A stretch of DNA of 64,000 bases from Anatilimnocola floriformis (GTDB lineage: Bacteria; Planctomycetota; Planctomycetia; Pirellulales; Pirellulaceae), in assembly GCF_024256385.1 (NCBI RefSeq), contig NZ_JAMLFW010000002.1, forward strand, positions 248,001-312,000. The letters run 5' to 3'. The notes below the pieces were generated by a model that was given only the letters and a program-made list of their open reading frames with translations, was not told where the DNA came from and made no database searches. This document shows, in pieces, positions 33,556 through 42,661 of this stretch (within the stretch, counting starts at the first letter, position 1; each line of letters starts with the position of its first letter). Made by a program: the position numbers and the translations under genes.

Positions 33556-35379
33556 CTATTTCAAAACGCGTTGCACTTCAGGAATCGATGTAATGCCCAG
33601 CGCCACCAGCAAGATGGCTTCTTCTTGCAGCGAACGATTGCCTGCCTGACGAGCGACTTGCTTGATGACTTCCAGCTTCGGTTGCTGAACGAGCGCTTGC
33701 TTGACGCGATCGTCGAGCACCAGCATTTCGAAAATCGCCGTCCGGCCGAAGTAGCCAATGCCGCGGCACTTGGGGCAGGTGGGCGGAATTTCGTGCTTCT
33801 TCATCGTCGCCAGTTGTTCCGGCGTCGGCGGCTGATATTCGCGGTAGATCTTCTCGACGCGGCCCGGCGGAATGCCCAACTTTTGCGCCATGGCGGGTTC
33901 CAGCGGAATGGCTTGCTTGCAGCTGTCGCACAACTTGCGAATCAACCGCGTGAACAGCACCGCCTTCATCTGCTTGGCAAAGCCTGGCATCTCGGGCTTG
34001 AGCGCGAGCAATCGCAGCAGGGCATCGGGCGCATCTTTGCCGCGCAGGCTGACAATTCCCAGCCGGTTTTGATCTTCGGCTTGGATCACCAGAATATCGA
34101 GCACCGTGCCGCTCTTCACGTGCGGCACGCAGATCACTTCGGGTTGCTTGAGGAGGATTTTGGGCATCACTCCTTCGACCGTCTCACCGGCGGCCAGCAC
34201 CGTTGGATTGACATTTTCGATATCGGGCTCTTTAGTCGCCGGATCGTCAATCGAGACAAAGTCGCGCAACAGCCGGTCGGTGGCTTTCAATGCGGCGACC
34301 CAGTAATTGGTCAAACCATCGCCGGGCATCGACGCAAAGGCCACGATGCCCGTGTTCCCCATGCCCAAGATTTCCTTGAGCTGATCGCGCTGCTTGTCGC
34401 GCATGCCGAGGTCTTCGAGCGAGCGAACCACCTTGGTGATGAGCAGGAACGTGACGATCGCTCGTTCGCCGGTCGGCGTGCCTTGCGTCGTGAGTTGCGT
34501 GTCGTACTTGCTGCCGCCGTATTCGACCTTGAGTTTGCCGTCCTGCTTGTTGCGGCGATCGGCGGGGTTGAGTCCCGCGACCTTCTTCAGCACGAAGAGC
34601 ATGAGATCGCCCCAGGCGCGATTCATCGGCTCCTTGTCGTGAATCTTCGGCGAACCGTTGTGCCATACGCCGTCGACGTAGTACTTCACCGCCACGGCTT
34701 CGGCGGTGAAATCGAGCATCAGCTTTTCAGCTCGATTTTCGAGCGCGTCGGCGATCAGCTTTTTCGTCGGCACGTAACCGGTCGTTTGCCGCGCTTCGAT
34801 CATGTTGGCCTGGTTCGCATTGGCATCTTTGCCAACCGCTTGCAGGTCGACCGCAGGGCCGAGTTCCCAGGGCTGCTTTTCCTCGACCGGCCCTTTATTG
34901 CCACGGCCGATGTTCTGCAGCGTCCGCTTCAAGTGATCGGGCGTGAGCACCTTGCGCTCGTTGGTCACCTTCTGATTGCGCAGCACAATGTAAGTAATCA
35001 GCGGCGCGAGATAAGCCGTTAAAATCAGGAAATATCCGACCAGAAAGATCGGGATGAGCATCGAGACGATGAACACACCCAAAAATGTGAACACCGCGAT
35101 CGGGTTCCAAACTTCGGCGGGCATGCCGATGCTCTTGCCGAGCTCGTGCGTATCGCGACCCATCCAGTCGGTCGTAAAGGCCCACATAAAAAACGTGATC
35201 AGCAGGAACACGACCTTCCAAATGGCCAGGTTGAAACCAGGACCACGGTTGAGTTCGTGCGGACCTGGCAGGCCGGTCACATATTCGGGCGGTTGCGCGT
35301 GCGCGAGGCCGACGCCAATCAACACGATCAGCGCAGCTCCGGCACAGGGCAGAGCGCGGGACATCAAGGTGCGAATCAT
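33556..35379 (-). CDS. Membrane-anchored, degenerate GspE/PilB-like protein (pseudo-ATPase)
   Basis: 607 residues. A signal-like helix (1-28) and two more hydrophobic segments (about 50-70 and 100-135, FLGVFIVSMLIPIFLVGYFL) precede a domain matching secretion ATPases in outline: an N2-like part (GYVPTKKLIADALENRAEKL, DGKLKVEYGGSKYDTQL) and a C-terminal zinc module with four cysteines (CDSCKQAIPLEP, CPKCRGIGYFGRTAIFEML). Where Walker A should stand there is FASMPGDGLTNYWVAALKA, with no GKS/T; the Walker B Asp-Glu is missing too. It shares TAATG with pilT. Probably a structural partner rather than a motor. Confidence 0.8.
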   Translation of the reverse strand: MIRTLMSRALPCAGAALIVLIGVGLAHAQPPEYVTGLPGPHELNRGPGFNLAIWKVVFLLITFFMWAFTTDWMGRDTHELGKSIGMPAEVWNPIAVFTFLGVFIVSMLIPIFLVGYFLILTAYLAPLITYIVLRNQKVTNERKVLTPDHLKRTLQNIGRGNKGPVEEKQPWELGPAVDLQAVGKDANANQANMIEARQTTGYVPTKKLIADALENRAEKLMLDFTAEAVAVKYYVDGVWHNGSPKIHDKEPMNRAWGDLMLFVLKKVAGLNPADRRNKQDGKLKVEYGGSKYDTQLTTQGTPTGERAIVTFLLITKVVRSLEDLGMRDKQRDQLKEILGMGNTGIVAFASMPGDGLTNYWVAALKATDRLLRDFVSIDDPATKEPDIENVNPTVLAAGETVEGVMPKILLKQPEVICVPHVKSGTVLDILVIQAEDQNRLGIVSLRGKDAPDALLRLLALKPEMPGFAKQMKAVLFTRLIRKLCDSCKQAIPLEPAMAQKLGIPPGRVEKIYREYQPPTPEQLATMKKHEIPPTCPKCRGIGYFGRTAIFEMLVLDDRVKQALVQQPKLEVIKQVARQAGNRSLQEEAILLVALGITSIPEVQRVLK

Positions 35380-36569
35380 TAAATAATCCCAGGCTGCGAC
35401 ACGTTAATGCCTTTGAGGGCCATCTTCAAAGCGTCCGGGTTGGGAGCCACTTCAAAGGCCGTCGGCCGGTCGATCAAGTTGTCGTCAATCAGTTGCTTCA
35501 AACTCATGGTGAAATCTTGCATGCCGTCGGCCGCACCAATGCGGATGGCATCGGCCAGCTTGTTGTCTTGCGACTCGAGCACGATCTTCTTGATGATCGC
35601 GTTGAAGAGCATGATCTCGCAGGTCGGCACGCGCGGCACGCCGGGCTTGATGCTTTTCAGCAACTTCTGCGCGACGATCCCCTTCATATTGAAGGCGATG
35701 GCCGAACGAATCGCTTTGTGCATCGCTTCGGGGAACAAGTCGAGAATACGACCGATGGTCGACGGAGCCGAGCTGGCGTGGATCGTTCCAAACACCAAGT
35801 GGCCCGTTTCGGCGGCGTGAATGGCCGTCATGAACGTTTCTTCATCACGCATTTCGCCCACGAGCATGATGTCGGGATCTTCGCGGACCGCGTGCTTCAT
35901 GCCGATCTTGAAGTCCTTCACATCGAAGCCCACTTCGCGCTGATTGATCAGCGCCTTGTCTTCGGAAAAGATGAATTCGATCGGGTCCTCGAGCGTCAGA
36001 ATGTGCACGCGCTCGCGGCGGTTGATGAAGTCCAACATCGATGCGATCGTCGTCGACTTACCAGAACCGGTCACGCCGGCGAGCAGCACCATCCCTTGAT
36101 CGTAAAAGCACAATTGCTCGATCGACGGCGGCAGAAAGAGACCTTCGAAGTTCGGAATCTTGTTGCTAATACGACGCGCGACCATACCCATGCAGCCGTT
36201 CTGCTGCAGCAAGTTCACGCGGAACCGCCACCGCACGCCGTCGACATCGCAGCTGTGCGAAAAGTCGGCGCCGCCTTCATCGTCATAGATGCGACGATTG
36301 CGGTCGTTCATCATCGGCACGAGGAGCTTGGCCATTTCGATCCGCTCGATATTCGGATGATTCAGCGGCCGCAGTTCGTTGCGAACACGGATCATCGGCG
36401 GCCGACCGACCTTCATGTGCAAGTCGGAGCCCTCGAACTTGACCAGCGCGCGAAAGAACTTGTCGACTTCGAGATCATGCGTCTCGACCGACATTTTTTT
36501 GATCAGGTCATCGATCGACGGTGCGGCAGCCGGTGGACCGGAAGGTGCGGGCGTTGGTGAATGGCTCAT
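35379..36569 (-). CDS. pilT: PilT-like twitching ATPase
   Basis: 396 residues. Intact motor: Walker A LLAGVTGSGKSTTIASML, Asp box HILTLEDPIEFIF, Walker B DIMLVGEMRDEETF, and His box GHLVFGTIHASSAPSTIGRI. The N-terminal DLHMKVGRPPMIRVRNEL is typical of PilT. It would power retraction of type IV pili or a related secretion machine. The downstream pseudo-ATPase gene begins inside its stop codon (TAATG). An about 40-residue disordered N-terminus is extra. Confidence 0.9.
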   Translation of the reverse strand: MSHSPTPAPSGPPAAAPSIDDLIKKMSVETHDLEVDKFFRALVKFEGSDLHMKVGRPPMIRVRNELRPLNHPNIERIEMAKLLVPMMNDRNRRIYDDEGGADFSHSCDVDGVRWRFRVNLLQQNGCMGMVARRISNKIPNFEGLFLPPSIEQLCFYDQGMVLLAGVTGSGKSTTIASMLDFINRRERVHILTLEDPIEFIFSEDKALINQREVGFDVKDFKIGMKHAVREDPDIMLVGEMRDEETFMTAIHAAETGHLVFGTIHASSAPSTIGRILDLFPEAMHKAIRSAIAFNMKGIVAQKLLKSIKPGVPRVPTCEIMLFNAIIKKIVLESQDNKLADAIRIGAADGMQDFTMSLKQLIDDNLIDRPTAFEVAPNPDALKMALKGINVSQPGII

Positions 36570-36633
36570 TTCGAATATCCTCTCTGTTCTGTTCGTTCCG
36601 AAGCCTGGCGTTCGCCAAGTCCGTCGTAGCCTG

Positions 36634-37479
36634 CTACAACCTCACCGGCACTCCGCGCCCGGCCATGATTTCTTTTGTCTGACGAATCGTGTACTCACCG
36701 AAGTGGAAGATGCTCGCCGCGAGCGCCGCATCGGCCCGGCCGATGGTGATGGCATCGGCGAGGTGCTCGGGCTTACCCGCGCCGCCGCTGGCCACGACGG
36801 GAATCGACACCGCATCGCTCACGGCCCGCGTAATTTCCAAATCGTAGCCGTCCTTAGTGCCGTCGCAATCCATGCTGGTCAGAACGATCTCGCCGGCGCC
36901 AAGCGCTTCAACTTCTTTGGCCCACGCGACCGCTTCGAGCCCCGTGGGAGTGCGGCCGCCGTTGATGTGGACTTCCCAGATGCAATCGGAAGCAGGGAGG
37001 CGAGAGGCGGGAGACGCGAGGTGAGGGCCTGCATTTCCCCCGTCTCTCGACTCTCGTCTCTCGACTCCTGGCCGCGGCACGCGCTTCGGGTCGATGTTGA
37101 CCACAATGCACTGATTGCCAAACCGCTTGGCCGCGGCCCGGACAAACTCCGGGTCCTTGCAAGCTGCCGAGTTGATCGAGACCTTATCACTGCCGGCGTT
37201 GAGCAGGGCGCGAATGTCTTCCAGCGTGCGAATGCCGCCGCCAACGGTTAGCGGCATGAAGACTTGTTCTGCCGTCCGGCGAACGACATCGAGCATGATG
37301 CCGCGCTCTTCATGGCTGGCCGTGATATCGAGGAAGACGAGCTCATCGGCGCCTTCTTGTTCGTAACGGCGGGCCACTTCGACGGGATCGCCGGCGTCGC
37401 GCAGCTGCAGGAAGTTCGTTCCCTTTACGACCCGGCCAAGCTTGACATCAAGACAGGGAATGACACGTTTAGCGAGCAT
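36634..37479 (-). CDS. hisF: Imidazole glycerol-phosphate synthase cyclase subunit HisF, with a repeat-derived loop
   Basis: 281 residues versus about 255 normally. It forms imidazole glycerol phosphate in histidine synthesis with HisH. Both catalytic aspartates are present: Asp11 in [14 protein letters not shown] and Asp130 in [10 protein letters not shown]. Directly after it, residues 134-164 ([15 protein letters not shown]...) are foreign to the family and are encoded by purine/pyrimidine-biased repeat DNA at about 36990-37072. The normal sequence resumes at [13 protein letters not shown] and continues through [20 protein letters not shown]. The gene stands 64 bases upstream of pilT. Confidence 0.92.
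   Translation of the reverse strand: MLAKRVIPCLDVKLGRVVKGTNFLQLRDAGDPVEVARRYEQEGADELVFLDITASHEERGIMLDVVRRTAEQVFMPLTVGGGIRTLEDIRALLNAGSDKVSINSAACKDPEFVRAAAKRFGNQCIVVNIDPKRVPRPGVERRESRDGGNAGPHLASPASRLPASDCIWEVHINGGRTPTGLEAVAWAKEVEALGAGEIVLTSMDCDGTKDGYDLEITRAVSDAVSIPVVASGGAGKPEHLADAITIGRADAALAASIFHFGEYTIRQTKEIMAGRGVPVRL
36990..37072. repeat. Purine-rich repeat inserted in frame within hisF
   Basis: Plus strand AGCAGGGAGGCGAGAGGCGG and, further on, CCGTCTCTCGACTCTCGTCT followed by CTCGACTCC. The two ends are loosely inverted (GGGAGGCGAGAG versus CTCTCGACTCC), and the second half is a tandem of CTCTCGA(CT). It is unlike the surrounding hisF in codon pattern. Confidence 0.65.
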
Positions 37480-37841
37480 GCACGATCGGCTGACTGTAGA
37501 TTAGCTGGCGAAAAGTGAGCCGCGAGCACTGCCGACAAAGACCCAGGCAGAATCTGGCTCAAAAACCTACTCTAAACACTGACATGGCAAGGGTCAACGC
37601 AATGACTCGCGCTGGGCTCCGCGGGTTCGCCGTTTTCCTCGCTGCACACCGGCGGTCACACGCTAACGTAATCTTCAGCTTGGCTCCGCTCTGCCCGACG
37701 AACGCTGTGGAGTGCCTGGACAACGACAAGCACTTTTAGCCGCCCGCCGCCTGCTCCCATGGCCTGCGGTCGGCCGCTATCATGACTTCCAGCTTCGCGC
37801 TCGGGTTCTTTAACTCCAGGATCCTGGAAGGAAATAACAAC
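37480..37841. other. Non-coding gap of 362 bases
   Basis: Between the divergent hisF and the small membrane protein at 37842. No hairpin array, tRNA or credible gene is seen. It must hold both promoters, but no clear boxes stand out. Confidence 0.5.
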
Positions 37842-38294
37842 ATGTCGTTCGACCCCAACAGCCCCAATCCCTACGCTGCTTCGTCGACGCAGCCCACCAC
37901 TCCGAAAAAATCGAACACGCTGCTGTATGTGCTCCTGGGCGTGGGCGGCGTTTTACTTCTGAGCTGTGCAGGCTGCATCGGACTCGGCGTGTATGGCTTT
38001 GGCCAGATCGGCAATGTTCTCACCCCAAAGATCCAGCCGCAATTGCAAGCCGACCCGGTCGTGCAAGAGCACATCGGGAACATGACCCAATGTGAGTGGA
38101 CGATCACGGGCCTGGTTCAGGAAGTGGAAAAGAACAAGGCCCGCCACGCCGGTCGTGATTCGGCGTTCAAAGTGAAGGGGGACAAAGGCGAAGGCTTGGT
38201 CGTCGGCAAGTTGGAGCCAAACGGAGAAAATCCACGGCTCATAAATGCCGAGCTGGTTTTACCCAACGGCGAGTTCCACAAGCTATCTCAGTGA
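37842..38294 (+). CDS. Small single-span membrane protein (Coa1-like C-terminus possible)
   Basis: 150 residues from ATG 37842, which has GGAAGG 14 to 9 bases upstream. A Pro/Ser/Asn-rich start (MSFDPNSPNPYAASS), then one helix (LLYVLLGVGGVLLLSCAGC). The outer part (CEWTITGLVQEVEKN, FKVKGDKGEGLVVGKLE) resembles bacterial Coa1-family proteins, tentatively. No operon partner is obvious; the isomerase gene follows 56 bases on. Confidence 0.55.
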   Translation: MSFDPNSPNPYAASSTQPTTPKKSNTLLYVLLGVGGVLLLSCAGCIGLGVYGFGQIGNVLTPKIQPQLQADPVVQEHIGNMTQCEWTITGLVQEVEKNKARHAGRDSAFKVKGDKGEGLVVGKLEPNGENPRLINAELVLPNGEFHKLSQ

Positions 38295-38350
38295 GTTTTT
38301 AGGGCCGACTTTTATCACGTTCTTTGCTAACCATCTTTGCTTAACCTCCC

Positions 38351-38974
38351 ATGCTCGGCGCCACGCTCGACCTTCCCGCGTATCTCGAACGTCTCCAAAC
38401 CGAAACCGCCCGCCTCGATCAGGCCGCTCTGCGCAAGATGAGCGACCTGATCTATCAGGCCTGGGAAAACGATCGCTTTGTCTACATCTTCGGCAACGGC
38501 GGCAGCGGCACCACCGCGTCGCACATGGCCGAGGATCTGGGCAAGAGCTCGCTCCGTTCGGAAGACCTCAAGGATGAATCAAAGAAGCGGCTGAAGGTCC
38601 TCAGCCTGACCGACAACCTCGGCTGGATCATGGCCGTTGGCAACGACGTTTCGTATGACCAGATCTTTGTGCAACAGCTGATGAACTACGGCCGCCCCGG
38701 CGACGTCGTGCTCGCCATCAGCGGCAGCGGCAACAGCCCGAACATCCTCACCGCCGTCGATTGGGCCAATCGCCACGGGCTCATCACGTACGGCCTCACC
38801 GGCTACGGCGGCGGCAAACTGAAAGCCATGCAACAGCACGGCATCCACGTCGACCTCAACGACATGGGCATGGTGGAAAGCCTGCACCTCTGCGTCTTCC
38901 ACTGGGTGCTAAACGACGTCTTCGCCCGCATTAACAGCGAAGGCCGTTACGCCAAGAAGTCGTCAGGTGCGTAG
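38351..38974 (+). CDS. SIS-domain sugar isomerase (GmhA-like)
   Basis: 207 residues. SIS fold with phosphosugar loops IFGNGGSGTTASHMAEDL and LAISGSGNSPNILTAVDWAN. The end (GMVESLHLCVFHWVLNDV) is like sedoheptulose 7-phosphate isomerase GmhA, which makes the heptose of lipopolysaccharide core. The zinc ligands of GmhA cannot be confirmed by eye. No other heptose gene is near. Confidence 0.78.
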   Translation: MLGATLDLPAYLERLQTETARLDQAALRKMSDLIYQAWENDRFVYIFGNGGSGTTASHMAEDLGKSSLRSEDLKDESKKRLKVLSLTDNLGWIMAVGNDVSYDQIFVQQLMNYGRPGDVVLAISGSGNSPNILTAVDWANRHGLITYGLTGYGGGKLKAMQQHGIHVDLNDMGMVESLHLCVFHWVLNDVFARINSEGRYAKKSSGA

Positions 38975-38995
38975 CACGAACCCCTTGGTTCGTGC
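38974..38995. repeat. Short perfect hairpin overlapping the stop of the SIS gene
   Basis: GCACGAACC-CCTT-GGTTCGTGC, a nine-base stem with a four-base loop beginning at the G of the TAG. No T-run follows on either strand. It may be a REP-like singlet or a weak terminator. The following 205 bases to 39200 show nothing further. Confidence 0.6.
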
Positions 38996-39200
38996 GAGCG
39001 GATGGATACCAGTTTTACAACACCTCTGCGCGCTTTCGAGATTCTCTCTAAGCCTAGACCGTGACAAGGCTTGCGCGGAATTTTTGCTCAAATCTGGCAT
39101 TTTCTCACAACAGTCGGGTTCCGCTCGTTTTTAGAACTTGCGCGTTTATCTCTCTGCTGAAGATAATTCTAGGGAACGAGTTGCGGCCAGTCGCTCGTCC

Positions 39201-39752
39201 CTAAATCGACAATTGGCCTGCCGAGATCCCACAACAGTTTCGCGACGGTCTAACAACATACGGATAAAACAGCGCCAGCCCGCCCGCAAAGTACCGACTG
39301 AACTGCACCGGACCACTGCCAATGGGCTCGGCTTTTACTCTCACGAGGCAAGTTTTGCTGTAGCGATCGCGCAGCGACTGCCGGTCTTCATCGATACCGC
39401 TCCAGACCAGATCCCAGGAGATGTAAAACGGCATGATCGCGCGCATCGTGAGCAGAAACAAAGAAGGCCGTTCGCCTCGCAGGTTCACGATTTTGCAGCC
39501 CATCAACCAATAGCCCGGCGTGCGAAATCGCGACCGTTTTAGCGGCACTTCAAACACCCAAATAAAAACGATCGCCAGGAGCGAATACAGGGGTGGAAAG
39601 ATCAGCTGCGACACCATCCCGACCATTATCAGGCCGATCGTCAACGCCAGGCCATCGACTAGCAAGATCACAATCCGCGGCCAAAAGCCGATGTAGTCGC
39701 CGGGCGCATAAAACACGCCGTCGCCAAGAGAACGATCGACATAGGCAGGCAT
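39201..39752 (-). CDS. RDD-family membrane protein
   Basis: 183 residues. RDD domain: the first helix region RIVILLVDGLALTIGLIMVG carries the first Arg-Asp, then LLAIVFIWVFEVPL, the typical RTPGYWLMGCKIVNLRGERP, and RAIMPFYISWDLVW. The final RDRYSKTCLVRV also fits. Function of RDD proteins is generally uncertain (ion transport in some). The C-terminal 35 residues are extra. Confidence 0.8.
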   Translation of the reverse strand: MPAYVDRSLGDGVFYAPGDYIGFWPRIVILLVDGLALTIGLIMVGMVSQLIFPPLYSLLAIVFIWVFEVPLKRSRFRTPGYWLMGCKIVNLRGERPSLFLLTMRAIMPFYISWDLVWSGIDEDRQSLRDRYSKTCLVRVKAEPIGSGPVQFSRYFAGGLALFYPYVVRPSRNCCGISAGQLSI

Positions 39753-39872
39753 GCTAGTCTCGTCGTTGAACTTACGAAGTTGACCTCGCGATTATACATA
39801 CAATCTATTTGCTTAGCATTTCGTGATGATTGCAGGTAGATTGCACCTCAGGGCTATCGGCGAGAGCTATTC

Positions 39873-42143
39873 ATGCGAACGATGCTAGTTGGGCAGTGCG
39901 GCCGCCTAGTGCTCGCCTTTCTGGGGATTCTCCCGGCGATTTGCGCCGCGCAGCAAACAGCTCCTACGATTGTTTGTCCAGCCTTGAGTGACGAGGACCG
40001 GACGAGTAGCCGGCCGGTGGCGCTGATGGTGCACGGCACGCTGCAGCCGGCCGCGGCGGGAACTGGCCTGGAATTGCGCGTCCACGAAGTGTTGTTCGGT
40101 AACGATCCGGGGCCGGTCATTCCTTTTCCCAAGTTGAGCGAGTTGCTCGAGCGCGGTGAGCCTGGTTTTTCGGAACGGGGATTCTCGAAGCAGCAGCCAA
40201 GTGGCGTGTTCAGTTTGCAGAGCACGCTCGACAGCAAGCAGTTGGGCTTTGGTTTTGATCGCTACGCGCACAGGCATCAGTTTCTGCCACCGGAAGAGCT
40301 GGCTACGGCGCGGGTGATTGCGACAGTTCGCCTGGACCGGCTGGTGCTGGGCTCGCGCGCGATCGTCGTCGCCAGGCCCCGCGATCCGCCGGACGGCAAA
40401 ATCGCGAACGCGGGCCCGCTCAGCGTTATTCCGCAATGGACTCCGGTGAAGGAGACCGATGCTCCTCCCGAAATCGCTAGCCGAAAGCAAACGATCGTCG
40501 TCGAGCGCATCCTCTCGGGTGGCCTGGAACCCGGGCAAGAAATCAAGACGACCTTGGCCGCCAAAAGCTCCCCCGTACCGCTGAGTGGAGCGGGGCCGTT
40601 CATCTATTTCATCATGGACAACAAGCTGGGCGTGCATGACCTCGCCGCCGTCTGGGATCTTGCGCGCGAGCCGCAAGTTGTCGCGGCGCTCGCTCGGCGG
40701 GAACAATATCCGCGGTCGCGCGAAACTGTCGCGGGCCAAAAAATCGATTGCCGCGAAGTGCAATTTATGGGAACGCCGGCCGAGGCAATTGCCCTGCTCG
40801 GCTCGTCGTCTAACATCGCGCGCCGGTTAGCCAACGCCCGTTTGCTGAACGGACAAGCCGATATCAAAGCAGAGGTCATTCGCGCGATCGAATCGCATCT
40901 GCTGAGCGATGATTGGGATGTCGCCGATCCTTACTTTCAGCAATGGCGTTTGCTGCGGATTCTACAGTTGCTCGAAGGCGAAGAACCGCTCGAACATATT
41001 CGCCTCGCTGACTTGATGCTCGAGCGCGCCTTTGCGGGTGATTCGTTTCCGCAGCCCGTTTCCGCCAAGGTTGCGCGGGCTGTGGTACAGCCGCAACAGG
41101 AACCCAGCGACCCGTATGCAAAATTCGACGCAGGCCAAAATCACAGTCTGGCCTGGCTGCTCCTCGCGCTTCCTCCCGAGCAAGTTGCCTCGCGATATTT
41201 GGACCGCTTGAAGCGCTTGCGCGAGATGGCTTCATATGGCTGGGGGCAAGAGGCGCAAGGCATTATCGATCGACAACAGTTGAACGACTACGTCGCCTTG
41301 CCCGCTGCGCTCGCGCGGACCGAGCACTTGAAACCGCTGGCAACGTGGAAGTCCTCCGAAATAAAATTGACGCAACACGACCTGCGCGAGCTCCGCTTCG
41401 CGCCGAACAATCGCACGCTGGGCCTCCGCTCCGAGCGCGACGAACGGCTGATTTGGGATTCGACCACCGGTCAACTCGAGCAGCACACCAAGCCGGTGCG
41501 CGAGTACCAACAGCCGGTCCCTGCGAATGGAGCCGCTCGCAACACCACGTTCGCAACCGCGGAGAATGGCGAACGCTGGACGTTTAAGAAGATGGGCTTC
41601 GAACCAGCCCATGGCCGATACAAACAAGATTATGTCCCCAGGTCTGCCTGGATCGAGGTTCAGGCGAATGCCCCCACCGAGACAGGGGCGCGGATTCAAA
41701 CCAAGGTGCCCATGCGGCCGTCCGAATCCAATCCCCTCTGCGGCTTGGTGCCGGGGGGCAAGTTCATTCACTTGCGAACCAACATCTACGACGGCCGCAA
41801 TCTGCAGTTGATTTCGGCTGCCGACGTGCTGGGAGGCGTGACTTGCATTCAATTCAGCGCGACCGGCGACCGCTTCGCCATCTGCGCCCAGGGCGCGCCT
41901 GTGTCGCAAGTTTTTTTCCCACGCTCGATCGATCCCGATGAAACGTTCTTTCGTTCCCAGCCTGATTGGCGCAGGCTATCACCCGCCAAGATCATCCGCG
42001 TACACGACACGCAAACCGGCGACACGCTATTCGCCGTGAAGTCGCCCTACGACGTCACGCACATCGCCCTCTCCCCCGACGGCAACCGCGTCGCGGCGAT
42101 GAGCAAAGACCTGGAGCTTTCGGTTTGGCAGTTGGTGAAGTAG
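39873..42143 (+). CDS. Large secreted protein with C-terminal WD40-like stretch
   Basis: 756 residues, not assigned to a family. A signal peptide (GRLVLAFLGILPAICAA) is followed by a long region without recognisable motifs. The middle is alpha-helical (about 280-480), perhaps HEAT-like (LANARLLNGQADIKAEVIRA). The last 200 residues have propeller-like phrases: LRFAPNNRTLGLRSERDERL-IWDSTTGQLEQ, CIQFSATGDRFAICAQG and IALSPDGNRVAAMSKDLELS-VWQL. It converges with the hypothetical gene at 42156. Confidence 0.6.
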   Translation: MRTMLVGQCGRLVLAFLGILPAICAAQQTAPTIVCPALSDEDRTSSRPVALMVHGTLQPAAAGTGLELRVHEVLFGNDPGPVIPFPKLSELLERGEPGFSERGFSKQQPSGVFSLQSTLDSKQLGFGFDRYAHRHQFLPPEELATARVIATVRLDRLVLGSRAIVVARPRDPPDGKIANAGPLSVIPQWTPVKETDAPPEIASRKQTIVVERILSGGLEPGQEIKTTLAAKSSPVPLSGAGPFIYFIMDNKLGVHDLAAVWDLAREPQVVAALARREQYPRSRETVAGQKIDCREVQFMGTPAEAIALLGSSSNIARRLANARLLNGQADIKAEVIRAIESHLLSDDWDVADPYFQQWRLLRILQLLEGEEPLEHIRLADLMLERAFAGDSFPQPVSAKVARAVVQPQQEPSDPYAKFDAGQNHSLAWLLLALPPEQVASRYLDRLKRLREMASYGWGQEAQGIIDRQQLNDYVALPAALARTEHLKPLATWKSSEIKLTQHDLRELRFAPNNRTLGLRSERDERLIWDSTTGQLEQHTKPVREYQQPVPANGAARNTTFATAENGERWTFKKMGFEPAHGRYKQDYVPRSAWIEVQANAPTETGARIQTKVPMRPSESNPLCGLVPGGKFIHLRTNIYDGRNLQLISAADVLGGVTCIQFSATGDRFAICAQGAPVSQVFFPRSIDPDETFFRSQPDWRRLSPAKIIRVHDTQTGDTLFAVKSPYDVTHIALSPDGNRVAAMSKDLELSVWQLVK

Positions 42144-42155
42144 TGAGTCTGCCAC

Positions 42156-42578
42156 TCACCACTGCAGTCCTGGATTCAACTGTCGATAGATCGTCCGATA
42201 CTCATCAGCTGCTGAACCCAAATGTTCATCGATTGAACCAGGAACAATTGAGTACTCATCGCCGAACCGTTGCACGCGCGCGAGCCAAGCGTCGATGGAT
42301 GGCCCCAAGTAGATAATGTTTTCGATCCAGGCTGGATTGGGATGAATCGGCCCCGCGACATCCGGGCCATGCATGTAGAGTGCAGTACCCACATGCAAAG
42401 GTGAGTTATCTGTAACGATGATTTGATCACCCCAGCGCGAACTGGCAATCCAGGTGTATCGCAACTCGCGCCATTCCGGGAGATTCTCGATGTAATCGTC
42501 CCAAAAGTAGGCACCGCTGGTGCGCCATTCATTCCGTGGGAAAAGCTCGAAAACGAGATCATCTTCACGGGACTTCAT
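42156..42578 (-). CDS. Hypothetical protein
   Basis: 140 residues from ATG 42578 (a second ATG is one codon upstream). Acidic and aromatic-rich (GAYFWDDYIENLPEWRELRY); the part DQIIVTDNSPLHVGTALYMH is vaguely like SMI1/KNR4 (SUKH) proteins but I cannot confirm it. It lies just behind the groEL terminator, so probably uses its own promoter. Confidence 0.45.
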   Translation of the reverse strand: MKSREDDLVFELFPRNEWRTSGAYFWDDYIENLPEWRELRYTWIASSRWGDQIIVTDNSPLHVGTALYMHGPDVAGPIHPNPAWIENIIYLGPSIDAWLARVQRFGDEYSIVPGSIDEHLGSAADEYRTIYRQLNPGLQW

Positions 42579-42596
42579 CAAATTGTCTCCATACGC

Positions 42597-42627
42597 AAAA
42601 AAGGCCCGCGAACTTCATTCGCGGGCC
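42597..42627 (-). terminator. Rho-independent terminator after groEL
   Basis: Minus-strand stem GGCCCGCGAA / TTCGCGGGCC (42603-42612 with 42618-42627), five-base loop, then TTTTTT. A strong textbook terminator 34 bases after the groEL stop. Confidence 0.93.
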
Positions 42628-42661
42628 TTCGATTTTCTTCAACGGATACTAAGCAAATCGC

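Noticed and set aside
33505-35022. 505-codon plus-strand frame opposite the GspE/PilB-like gene
   Set aside because: Shadow frame; begins inside the inverted repeat and has no domain, while the minus strand has family motifs.
37480-37841. Hidden tRNA or small gene in the hisF upstream gap
   Set aside because: No cloverleaf arms or anticodon stem could be found, and open frames lack protein-like composition.
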